This document shows, in pieces, positions 1 through 4,916 of a DNA stretch of 5,367 nt. Each line of letters begins with the position of its first letter. The stretch's first letter is position 1. Made by a program: the position numbers and the translations under genes. The DNA comes from Thiodiazotropha sp037384445 (lineage in GTDB: Bacteria; Pseudomonadota; Gammaproteobacteria; Chromatiales; Chromatiaceae). The stretch covers positions 1-5,367 of the forward strand of contig JARRNY010000200.1 in the NCBI GenBank assembly GCA_037384445.1, written 5' to 3'. The notes under the pieces were generated by a model, which was not told the origin of the DNA, ran no database searches, and saw only the letters and a list, made by a program, of their open reading frames with translations.

Positions 1-2
1 TG

Positions 3-272
3 GCCTGCGACTCATCCATCGCCGAGGGGGCTCCCTGGGTCTACGAGGCGTGGGAGGAGTTCGAGCTGCCGACGAAAATCACCGGCGGTGGCGGCACCAG
101 CTTCGAACCTGTCTTCGAGTGGCTGGCGGAAAAAGGTGTGCAACCCGACCTGCTGGTCTATTTCACCGATGCGCAGGGCGCCTTTCCGAAGCAGGAACCG
201 GTCTATCCGGTCATCTGGCTGGTGAAGGGCAAGGAGAACACGCCCTGGGGACAGCGTATCCAGCTCAACTAG
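3..272 (+). CDS. VWA-like (DUF2201-type) protein, C-terminal fragment
   Basis: The last 89 codons of a gene that enters from the left edge; the reading phase starts at base 3 and the gene ends at TAG 270-272. Visible features are a CDSSI segment near residue 2, a glycine-rich GGGGTSFEPVFEW motif at about residues 28-40, and DLLVYFTDAQGAFP at about 49-62, followed by a hydrophobic VIWLV strand. This order matches the C-terminal VWA-like domain of the DUF2201 putative metallopeptidase family, where the Thr of GGGGT and the Asp of FTDAQG sit where a VWA domain has its MIDAS metal ligands. The N-terminal DxSGS part lies outside the window. From family knowledge, such genes are often encoded next to a MoxR-type AAA ATPase, probably as a chaperone or metal-insertion pair; that gene would lie upstream and is not seen. 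The gene converges on the DUF3365 gene 60 bases away. The family call is fairly sure; the biochemical role is unknown. Confidence 0.8.
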   Translation, partial: ACDSSIAEGAPWVYEAWEEFELPTKITGGGGTSFEPVFEWLAEKGVQPDLLVYFTDAQGAFPKQEPVYPVIWLVKGKENTPWGQRIQLN

Positions 273-277
273 TCCGT

Positions 278-298
278 GGGTGGGGCTGGGCCCCACCC
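278..298. repeat. GC-rich hairpin between convergent genes (REP-like)
   Basis: GGGTGGGGC at 278-286 pairs perfectly with GCCCCACCC at 290-298 around a TGG loop. The stem can be lengthened by CCGT (274-277) with ACGG (300-303) if T299 bulges. It sits in the 60-base gap between two convergent stop codons. No T-run follows on either strand, so it is not a standard intrinsic terminator. It could be a dispersed palindromic (REP-like) unit or a structure protecting mRNA 3' ends; only one copy is in the window. Confidence 0.6.
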
Positions 299-332
299 TA
301 CGGGATTAGTGGCGGGAAAATGCGCTCTCTGA

Positions 333-899
333 CTACAGCGGCTTCTTCAGAGTGAAGGCTCCGCGCAGGTCACCGACTTTGAAACCGCGGGCCTTGTCTT
401 CGGGATAGAGCTCGTCGAGCCTGGCCGCGACCGGCTCGGCCAACTCGCTGCCGTGGCACTTGGTACAGACCTCAGCAGTGGGGATCGCTTTCATCATGCG
501 AAAGACCTGGCGGCCATCCTCTTCGACCGCTTCGGCCTTGACCAGCTTCATCGGATCTTCGCCGGCCGCCTTGCGCTTTTCGAACTCCTCCAGTACTGCC
601 ATTTCCCAGGTATCGGGGGCATTATCGGGGTTGCGCACTTTGAGGCTGGTGCGGGCTACTTGCCAACCACTGATCTGTGAGTGGGCTTCGGCCAGATGAG
701 GAGCCACAGTATTGCAGACCTGAATGGCCTTAACCGGTCCCCCCTCCTTCATCCCCTTTTTCAACTCTTTCTTCAGATCGCCCACGAAGGCTTTGATCAC
801 GCCCTTGCCTTCCTCGATATTGTCCTGCATAGGGGGTTGCGCACAGGCGAAACCCATGGGCATGAGTGCGGCAATAAACAGCACAGTGCTCCGTTTCAT
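333..899 (-). CDS. Exported DUF3365 (Tll0287-like) c-type haem protein
   Basis: A 188-residue protein with a signal peptide (MKR start, hydrophobic core about residues 5-17) and a likely signal peptidase I site after the A-C-A at 18-20, so it should be periplasmic. A single CTKCH haem c attachment motif lies at residues 145-149. Around it are features of the DUF3365 family: IQVCNTVAP at 59-67, GWQVARTSLKVRNP at 78-91, NAPDTWE at 93-99, and a C-terminal YPEDKARGFKVGDLRGAF segment. Family members are thought to be haem-based redox or sensor modules, sometimes fused to signalling domains; here the domain is free-standing. Length is normal for a stand-alone member. The ATG at 897-899 is preceded by GGAGAG (906-911, read on the minus strand) with a 6-base spacer, which supports this start. 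It is transcribed divergently from the bepA-like gene. The electron-transfer partner is unknown, and a link to sulfur oxidation is only a guess from proximity. Confidence 0.88.
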   Translation of the reverse strand: MKRSTVLFIAALMPMGFACAQPPMQDNIEEGKGVIKAFVGDLKKELKKGMKEGGPVKAIQVCNTVAPHLAEAHSQISGWQVARTSLKVRNPDNAPDTWEMAVLEEFEKRKAAGEDPMKLVKAEAVEEDGRQVFRMMKAIPTAEVCTKCHGSELAEPVAARLDELYPEDKARGFKVGDLRGAFTLKKPL

Positions 900-950
900 T
901 TGTAACTCTCCTTACCTTTCATTTCGTTCTGGATGTGATGGTCGTTTTGC

Positions 951-968
951 CCTGGGAGGGCCCCCAGG
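951..968. repeat. Inverted repeat in divergent intergenic region
   Basis: CCTGGG at 951-956 is the inverse complement of CCCAGG at 963-968, with AGGGCC between. It lies 52 bases upstream of the DUF3365 start, in the minus-strand gene's leader or promoter area. It may be an mRNA hairpin or a protein-binding dyad; there is no T-run to make it a terminator. Confidence 0.4.
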
Positions 969-998
969 TGTAGATTGAAACGGTGCACAGACTACACC
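967..998. promoter_or_regulatory. GGTGTAG-N18-CTACACC dyad, possible operator
   Basis: A perfect 7-base inverted repeat: GGTGTAG at 967-973 and CTACACC at 992-998, separated by 18 bases that include the palindrome GTGCAC (983-988). Its position between two divergent genes would suit a dimeric regulator acting on one or both promoters. No known operator is recognised, so this is inference from symmetry and position. Confidence 0.35.
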
Positions 999-1026
999 AC
1001 TGACGAAAATTAGCGACCCACAAAAC

Positions 1027-1039
1027 TCCTTGACAAGGA
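1027..1039. promoter_or_regulatory. 13-base palindrome TCCTTGACAAGGA upstream of bepA
   Basis: TCCTTG and CAAGGA are perfect inverse complements around a central A. The palindrome lies 32 bases before the chosen bepA start and contains TTGACA, a perfect sigma-70 -35 hexamer (1030-1035). No good -10 hexamer is found 16-18 bases downstream, and such a promoter would leave almost no leader, so an operator or stem-loop is more likely than a promoter. Confidence 0.3.
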
Positions 1040-1071
1040 ACTATCTCGTCTCATCAGGATCTTCTGGAATC

Positions 1072-2550
1072 ATGAAACTATCGCTGTTCTCACTTATCTC
1101 CCGCCTTGGCGCGCTAACCCTCGGAATCGCTCTCATATCGGTCTCCGCATTGCGTGCACAGGAGATCAATCTTCCCGAATTGGGCTCTCCCTCCGACCAG
1201 TACCTCACCCCCTCGGCCGAGAAACAGCTGGGCCGTGATTTCATGTTGAGTGTGAAAAAGAACGCCAATGTGCTGGATGATCCCCTCATCAATGAGTACG
1301 TACAGGATCTGGGCAACCGCCTGTTGAAGCAGAGTGAAGCCACCGGCCAGGACTTCACCTTCTTCGTGCTCGACGAACCCAGCATCAACGCCTTCGCCGG
1401 CCCCGGTGGATACATAGGCATCCATAGTGGTCTGATTCTGGCCACCCAGAGCGAAAGCGAGCTGGCTTCGGTCATCGCTCATGAAATCGCCCATGTGACC
1501 CAGAAGCATCTTCTGCGCGCCTTCGACGCCGCCAACAAGATGAGCGGTAAGACAGCAGCCCTGCTCCTCGCCTCGATTCTGGTCGGAGTGGCCGGCGGAG
1601 CCGATGCCGGCATCGCGATGGCCACCGGCGCCCAGGCCAGCGCAATCCAGGAACAGATCAATTTCACCCGCAGCAACGAGGAGGAGGCGGACACGGTGGG
1701 GATACAGCTGCTGGCGGATGCGAATTTCGACCCCCGCGCCATGCCGGTCTTCTTTGAGCGTCTCACCCACGCCAGCCGCATCTATGAGTCCGGTGTTCCG
1801 GAGATGCTGCGCACTCACCCGGTCACCACCAACCGCATAGCCGATGCACTGGGCCGCGCGGAGCAGCACGGCTACAAGCAATATCCTGGAAGTCAGCGCT
1901 ATTTTCTCACCCGGGAGGCATTGCGTGTGAGGCAATTCAAAGAGCCCAAGGAGGCCATCAAACACTTCGCCAGCGGCCTCGATGAAGGACGCCACCTCAA
2001 CGAAGAGGCCCACGAATATGGCTACGCTCTGGCCCTGATGCGCAACCGACAGTACACCAAAGCCCAGCAGATCATCGGGAAGTTGCTGGAAAAGAGTCCG
2101 CAACAGATCGAGTATGTCCTGGCAAGCGCCGAATTGGCCCGTTTGCGCGGACAATCAGAGAAGGGACTCCGCACCCTGGAGACCTACTACACCCTGATGC
2201 CGGAGAACTATCCGCTCTCGGCAGCCTACATCGAGGCCCTGACCGAGGCAGGCGATTACGATAAAGCGCGCCAGGTGGCGGCTCGTGTCATCAGCTTTCG
2301 CACCGACAATCCCCGACTCTACCGTCTGGTTGGACGGGTGGAGGAGCTGGCGGGCAATCAGGCGGAATCCCACCGTATGCTGGCAGAGGCTTATGTTGCC
2401 GAGGGACAGCTACGACCGGCCACCCAGCAGCTGGAAATAGCCCTGAGAAAGGTCGACAAAGGGGATTTCCAGCAGGTTTCACGCATCGAATCCCGCCTCA
2501 AACGTCTGCAGGAAGTCGTCAAGCGACAGGAGAAAGAGTCGTCCCGATAG
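1072..2550 (+). CDS. bepA: BepA-like (YfgC) periplasmic M48 metalloprotease with TPR repeats
   Basis: A 492-residue product counted from ATG 1072, very close to E. coli BepA (487). BepA is a periplasmic zinc protease and chaperone that helps assemble the LPS transporter LptD and the BAM machinery and degrades stalled substrates. Residues 1-29 form a signal peptide, with probable cleavage after LRA before QEINLP. The M48 domain follows: HEIAH at 137-141 gives zinc ligands H137 and H141 and catalytic E138, and E203 in NEEEAD is the expected third ligand. H249 in LRTHPVTTNR matches the loop histidine that in BepA acts as a regulatory switch. From about residue 285 to 490 the protein is helical with TPR-like repeats. 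The frame stays open upstream to a TTG at 1030, but that start has no ribosome-binding site and would put 14 polar residues before the signal peptide, so ATG 1072 is preferred. The ribosome site is weak (AGGA at 1056-1059). The gene ends in tandem TAG TAG. No terminator follows. Confidence 0.92.
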   Translation: MKLSLFSLISRLGALTLGIALISVSALRAQEINLPELGSPSDQYLTPSAEKQLGRDFMLSVKKNANVLDDPLINEYVQDLGNRLLKQSEATGQDFTFFVLDEPSINAFAGPGGYIGIHSGLILATQSESELASVIAHEIAHVTQKHLLRAFDAANKMSGKTAALLLASILVGVAGGADAGIAMATGAQASAIQEQINFTRSNEEEADTVGIQLLADANFDPRAMPVFFERLTHASRIYESGVPEMLRTHPVTTNRIADALGRAEQHGYKQYPGSQRYFLTREALRVRQFKEPKEAIKHFASGLDEGRHLNEEAHEYGYALALMRNRQYTKAQQIIGKLLEKSPQQIEYVLASAELARLRGQSEKGLRTLETYYTLMPENYPLSAAYIEALTEAGDYDKARQVAARVISFRTDNPRLYRLVGRVEELAGNQAESHRMLAEAYVAEGQLRPATQQLEIALRKVDKGDFQQVSRIESRLKRLQEVVKRQEKESSR

Positions 2551-2559
2551 TAGTCGCAT

Positions 2560-2585
2560 TAATAAATCACAAATCACTAATAAAT
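2560..2585. repeat. AT-rich short direct repeats after bepA
   Basis: TAATAAAT occurs at 2560-2567 and 2578-2585, flanking a perfect tandem AAATCAC AAATCAC at 2564-2577. The patch begins ten bases after the bepA stop and is far more AT-rich than the flanks. It may be a curved or unwinding-prone element or a relic of replication slippage; no known site is recognised. Confidence 0.45.
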
Positions 2586-2816
2586 AGAGAATTTTTTACT
2601 TGCTATCGCTGACTGTTTCGGTATTCTTACTGCCTACCTGTATAGGTATATAAAGCGTGCTGGCGCAGGGACGATGAGAGAAAACAGGGAAACAAGCTAC
2701 TGCACAGAGAATAATCAGATTCCAGGAGGATTGGGCAAAGCGGCCGCAACTTTTTCGGGCCAGTTGTGTCCTAACCCGCAACGTTGAAGTTTCAGCGCAG
2801 GGCAGAGGAACAGGCC

Positions 2817-3002
2817 ATGAGAGCCGCTACCCCATACAAGAATGCACGCTACTCCTACTTTTCCGAAGCGTGGACAGCCGTTTTAGACCATTCGGCATGT
2901 TCGCAACAAGATAGCGGGAGGATGGAATTGACCAACCGGCTCAGTTTCATGAATAAAACTCAACTTTCAATACACCTTTCTCAGTCTGGAGAGAATGAAT
3001 GA
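2817..3002 (+). CDS. Possible 61-codon ORF overlapping the soxY start
   Basis: An ATG at 2817 follows AGAGGA (2804-2809) at a normal spacing, and the frame stays open for 61 codons to a TGA at 3000-3002. That TGA overlaps the soxY ATG (2999-3001) in an ATGA junction, the usual geometry of translational coupling. A second internal ATG at 2922 directly after GGGAGG would give a 26-residue peptide. The product has no signal peptide, no membrane segment and no motif that I recognise, and it is rich in Ser, Asn and Arg. An open frame of this size can arise by chance, and the TGA comes for free from the ATGA of soxY. It is a weak candidate for a leader peptide, listed because of the ribosome site and overlap. 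Confidence 0.2.
   Translation: MRAATPYKNARYSYFSEAWTAVLDHSACSQQDSGRMELTNRLSFMNKTQLSIHLSQSGENE
2928..2957 (+). promoter_or_regulatory. Candidate sigma-70-like promoter for soxY
   Basis: TTGACC (2928-2933, five of six consensus bases) is followed after 18 bases by AATAAA (2952-2957, four of six). Transcription would begin near 2965 and give a leader of about 35 bases that still includes the soxY ribosome site. This is pattern matching only; the -10 box is imperfect at its first and last bases. Confidence 0.3.
2988..2993 (+). promoter_or_regulatory. soxY ribosome-binding site
   Basis: GGAGAG five bases before ATG 2999. It decides between three close starts: the ATG at 2995 is out of frame and meets a stop at once, and the in-frame ATG at 3011 would cut four residues before the twin-arginine motif. 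ATG 2999 has the best spacing. Confidence 0.7.
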
Positions 3003-3637
3003 GCACTGAAATGAAACGCAGGATCTTCCTCAAGAGATCACTCGCTGCCAGCGCGGTCGGTATAGCTGCCGGAGCGGGCATGCTGGCACCTCAGCAGATT
3101 CTGGCTGCCTGGAACAAGGCTGCCTTTGAATCCAAAGAGCTTCCCAATGCACTCGACGCTCTTCTGGGCAGCTCGGAGACTACCGAGTCAGCCGATATCG
3201 GCGTCAAAGCACCGGACATCGCTGAAAACGGCGCCGTGGTACCAGTAACTGTAACCACCTCTATTGCCGATGTGGAATCGATCGCCATCATCGCTTCCAA
3301 CAACCCCTCACCTCTGGTTGCCAATTTTGTCCTCGGTAAGGGTGCTGTCGGCTTTGCCGCAACCCGTATCAAAATGGGCAAGACCGGTGATGTCATTGCT
3401 GTCGTCAAAGCTGGCGGCAAGCTCTACCGAAACCACCGTCAAAGCGCTGATTTCCCACCCCATGGAGACCGGTGCCCGCAAGAATTCCAAGACCGGCAAA
3501 CTGATTCCTGCCCATTTCATCGAGGAAGTGGTCTGCAAGCACAACGGCACCACAGTGCTGACTGCAGAGTGGAGCGGCGGTGTCTCCAAGAACCCCTACA
3601 TCTCGTTCAAATTCACCGGTGCCGCCAAGGGCGATGA
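2999..3637 (+). CDS. soxY: SoxY sulfur carrier subunit, C-terminus lost and frame-shifted into soxZ
   Basis: SoxY and SoxZ form the periplasmic carrier of the Sox thiosulfate-oxidation pathway; sulfur is attached to the cysteine of SoxY's C-terminal GGCGG arm. Residues 1-37 are a Tat signal with the twin-arginine motif KRRIFLK at 6-12, with cleavage likely near ILAA before WNKAAF. Residues 40-143 are typical SoxY: a DALLGSS helix, KAPDIAENGAVVPVTV at 70-85, the ADVESIAI strand, NPSPLVANF at 102-110 and DVIAVVKAGGKLY at 131-143. A normal SoxY would continue for about 15 more residues ending in GGCGG. Here similarity stops after Tyr143 (TAC 3425-3427), and the remaining 69 codons to the stop at 3637 are soxZ DNA read in the wrong frame. 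The sulfur-binding cysteine is therefore absent and this product should not work as a carrier. Either the copy is a pseudogene or the assembly has lost bases. The identity as soxY is very sure; the intactness is the open question. Confidence 0.85.
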   Translation: MSTEMKRRIFLKRSLAASAVGIAAGAGMLAPQQILAAWNKAAFESKELPNALDALLGSSETTESADIGVKAPDIAENGAVVPVTVTTSIADVESIAIIASNNPSPLVANFVLGKGAVGFAATRIKMGKTGDVIAVVKAGGKLYRNHRQSADFPPHGDRCPQEFQDRQTDSCPFHRGSGLQAQRHHSADCRVERRCLQEPLHLVQIHRCRQGR

Positions 3638-3701
3638 GATCACGCTCTCCTGGACCGACAACAAGGGTGAGAGCGACAGCAAATCCGCAAAGATCAAATA
3701 A
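3423..3701 (+). pseudogene. soxZ: SoxZ fragment without start codon, +1 frame relative to soxY
   Basis: About 92 codons in another frame encode nearly all of SoxZ, the partner that binds SoxY and helps present its arm to the Sox enzymes. Diagnostic segments are TTVKALISHPMETGARK (from 3432), KTGKLIPAHFIEEV, NGTTVLTAEWSGGVSKNPY and the C-terminal WTDNKGESDS, ending at TAA 3699-3701. SoxZ normally starts with a short strand (about 12-18 residues) before TTVKAL, preceded by its own ATG and ribosome site. None of that is present: the frame merges upstream into soxY DNA, and the nearest in-frame ATG in the SoxZ-coding part, at 3462, lies inside the conserved HPMETG motif. The segment would be expressed only through a +1 frameshift or poor internal initiation. 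Codon use and similarity are otherwise intact, so the damage looks recent or artificial. Confidence 0.85.
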
Positions 3702-3730
3702 CAGCGGTCAGGTTGTGCGCAACCGTATAG

Positions 3731-3752
3731 GTCATCAGCCAAGCTGACTGAC
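3731..3752 (+). other. Stem-loop downstream of soxZ
   Basis: GTCATCAGC (3731-3739) pairs with GCTGA and TGAC (3743-3752) around a CAA loop with one bulged C. The right arm is part of a triple TGAC repeat (3745-3756). A smaller hairpin, GGTTG-TGCG-CAACC, precedes it at 3711-3724. These may stabilise the sox transcript 3' end; no T-run follows. Confidence 0.4.
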
Positions 3753-3771
3753 TGACGTAACGAAAAGAGTG

Positions 3772-3796
3772 GGACGCCTTCGGGCGTCCTTTTTTT
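3772..3796 (+). terminator. Intrinsic terminator of the sox transcript
   Basis: GGACGCC (3772-3778) and GGCGTCC (3783-3789) form a perfect 7-base stem with a TTCG tetraloop, followed by seven T residues (3790-3796). This is a textbook rho-independent terminator about 70 bases after the soxZ stop. On the minus strand the same stem is followed by CACTCTTTTCG, so it may also weakly stop transcription of the convergent gene that ends at 3846. Confidence 0.93.
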
Positions 3797-3872
3797 GTTC
3801 GGATAGATAACCGGAAATCCCTCGCCGGCATTGAGTAAACCCGGGTTACTGGTTATCGGGCGTCTTTTTTTG
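3780..3872. repeat. Near-duplicate terminator half: 3780-3797 and 3856-3872
   Basis: The 18 bases at 3780-3797 (TCGGGCGTCC then seven T and G) recur at 3856-3872 with one C missing. The first copy is the right arm and T-tract of the sox terminator. The second lies inside the 3' end of the minus-strand gene and encodes its QKKTPD residues. The second copy has no matching left arm next to it. Confidence 0.5.
3834..3850. repeat. Imperfect palindrome over the stop codon of the minus-strand gene
   Basis: AACCCGGGTT at 3838-3847 is a perfect 10-base palindrome. Allowing one extra A, the symmetry extends to AGTA on the left and TACT on the right (3834-3850). It spans the stop codon at 3846-3848. 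A short hairpin at the mRNA 3' end is possible; it may equally be chance. Confidence 0.3.
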
Positions 3873-4916
3873 AGCAGCGTCCTCTTCCAGCATTCTCGCC
3901 CACTCCTCCTCCAAAGAACCAGGGTCGGGCTCGGGTTCTGCTTTTGACTCCGCCTCAGGAGTGTATTCCGGTTTCGGTTCAGGTTTGGAATCGGCTTCGG
4001 ATTCCATCTTGTCCGGGATTGTAGCCTGCCCCATCTCGGGCAGTTCGATATCCACCTGCTCCAACTCATCCAATAACGACTCGTTGCTAACGGTGGCGGC
4101 GTCCGGCCGCGGCTCAGTCCCCCGATCCAAATTCATCCCATCGGCGATTTCCATGACTTCGTCGATGATTTCGGAAACCTCTTCATCGAGAGCGCTAGAC
4201 TCCGCGTCACTCTCCAGCAGCGCATCGGGATCTGCCGCCAAGACCTCCATCTCCATATCACTAGCTTGCAGATCGGGGATCTCCACCTCGGTGTCATCCG
4301 CTTCGGGCAGCGGCTCCCGCTCAGCCGCCTCCTCTTGCGTCTCATCCCCTGCAGTAGCGACTTCTCTCGTCAACGGCGCGTCGTTGCCACCGGCAAACAT
4401 AGAGGAGTATTCGTTGAGCATACGACCCATGGTATCCATGGTTACGCGCAGTTCATCGGAAAGACGCTGATTCTCATCCTGCAGACGCTGCAACTCCTCT
4501 TCCTCTTCACCCCCTTCGGTGAGCGGCGGACGCGCCGAACCAGCCTGCGGTTGCAACTCCTGATAGGCCGAGACGAGATTCTCCTCGTCCACATCGAACT
4601 GTTGCAGGTAGAGCTGGTTGTCCTGCATATAACCGTTGATTAGATTCTGAAACAGCCGCATCTCCGCCTGAGTTATATTGTGCAGCGCCTGTTCGAGTTG
4701 ATCGTCCGCATAGCCAAAGTGCTCGCTTAGCAACGTCTTTAGGCGTTTGGTGCGAGCAGGCTTATCGCTCTGCACGCGCTCAGCAAGGTGCTGGACCGCG
4801 CTCCGAATACGACGCTTGCGAATCAAAGCAAAAGAGAGCAGCAAAGCGCTTAGGATCACCAACCCGATGATTACCTCAACCATGATAAGAACACTCAACT
4901 GGCTCAGTTCCATCAT
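3846..4916 (-). CDS. Membrane-anchored coiled-coil protein with acidic C-terminal tail, function unknown
   Basis: A 356-residue protein that I do not recognise. Residues about 8-32 are one hydrophobic segment followed by the basic stop RKRRIR (33-38), predicting an N-terminal anchor with the bulk in the cytoplasm. Residues 40-125 are helical and of mixed charge. Residues 135-175 are a likely coiled coil, running from a Glu run through LQRLQDENQRLSDEL to TMGRMLNEYSSMFAGG, which looks like the best-conserved part. Residues 180-345 are highly acidic and probably disordered, with short hydrophobic-acidic motifs such as DPDALLES, LLDELEQVDIELPE and a KPEPKPE-type low-complexity stretch. The end, SLEEEWARMLEEDAAQKK, could be an amphipathic docking helix. 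Its ATG overlaps the TGA of the gene upstream, so the two are probably coupled and work together. A FimV-like or other scaffold role is conceivable from the layout, but no defining domain such as LysM is seen. That the gene is real is quite sure; its function is not known. Confidence 0.8.
   Translation of the reverse strand: MMELSQLSVLIMVEVIIGLVILSALLLSFALIRKRRIRSAVQHLAERVQSDKPARTKRLKTLLSEHFGYADDQLEQALHNITQAEMRLFQNLINGYMQDNQLYLQQFDVDEENLVSAYQELQPQAGSARPPLTEGGEEEEELQRLQDENQRLSDELRVTMDTMGRMLNEYSSMFAGGNDAPLTREVATAGDETQEEAAEREPLPEADDTEVEIPDLQASDMEMEVLAADPDALLESDAESSALDEEVSEIIDEVMEIADGMNLDRGTEPRPDAATVSNESLLDELEQVDIELPEMGQATIPDKMESEADSKPEPKPEYTPEAESKAEPEPDPGSLEEEWARMLEEDAAQKKTPDNQ

Larger units (their letters stand above)
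2551..2998. other. 448-base intergenic region between bepA and soxY
   Basis: The first 50 bases are AT-rich with short direct repeats. No intrinsic terminator for bepA is visible. The middle part holds no RNA gene that I recognise. Short open frames exist on both strands but none resembles a known protein; the best candidate is described separately at 2817-3002. The last 70 bases hold a candidate promoter and a good soxY ribosome-binding site. A weaker promoter-like pair, TTGCTA (2600-2605) and TATTCT (2622-2627) with 16 bases between, matches consensus at only 4 of 6 positions each. The long gap argues that soxY has its own promoter. Confidence 0.6.

Noticed and set aside
1030..1058. TTGACA as the -35 box of a bepA promoter
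   Set aside because: No acceptable -10 hexamer at 16-18 bases, and the transcript would start almost at the ATG.
1030..1071. TTG start giving a 506-residue bepA product
   Set aside because: No ribosome site precedes it and it adds 14 polar residues before an otherwise normal signal peptide; ATG 1072 gives the family's usual length.
1114..2154. 346-codon minus-strand frame inside bepA
   Set aside because: Antisense shadow of a gene with clear catalytic motifs on the plus strand.
2740..2747. GCGGCCGC palindrome
   Set aside because: An 8-base palindrome of this kind is expected by chance and no context supports a function.
2596..2781. 61-codon minus-strand ORF in the bepA-soxY gap
   Set aside because: No family resemblance and no convincing support; likely chance.
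2731..2787. 18-codon ORF from TTG after AGGAGG
   Set aside because: Only one base separates the ribosome site from the TTG, too close to initiate, and the peptide has no recognisable feature.
3428..3637. Cysteine-rich tail of the shifted soxY product as a real domain
   Set aside because: The same DNA encodes conserved SoxZ in another frame, so the tail is out-of-frame reading.
2999..3701. A natural in-frame SoxYZ fusion protein
   Set aside because: The two parts are in different frames and the SoxY GGCGG end is missing, unlike genuine fusions.
3961..4470. Serine-rich plus-strand frame opposite the coiled-coil gene
   Set aside because: Serine runs arise from reading the Glu/Asp/Ala-rich codons backwards; the minus strand has the anchor, coupling and ribosome site.
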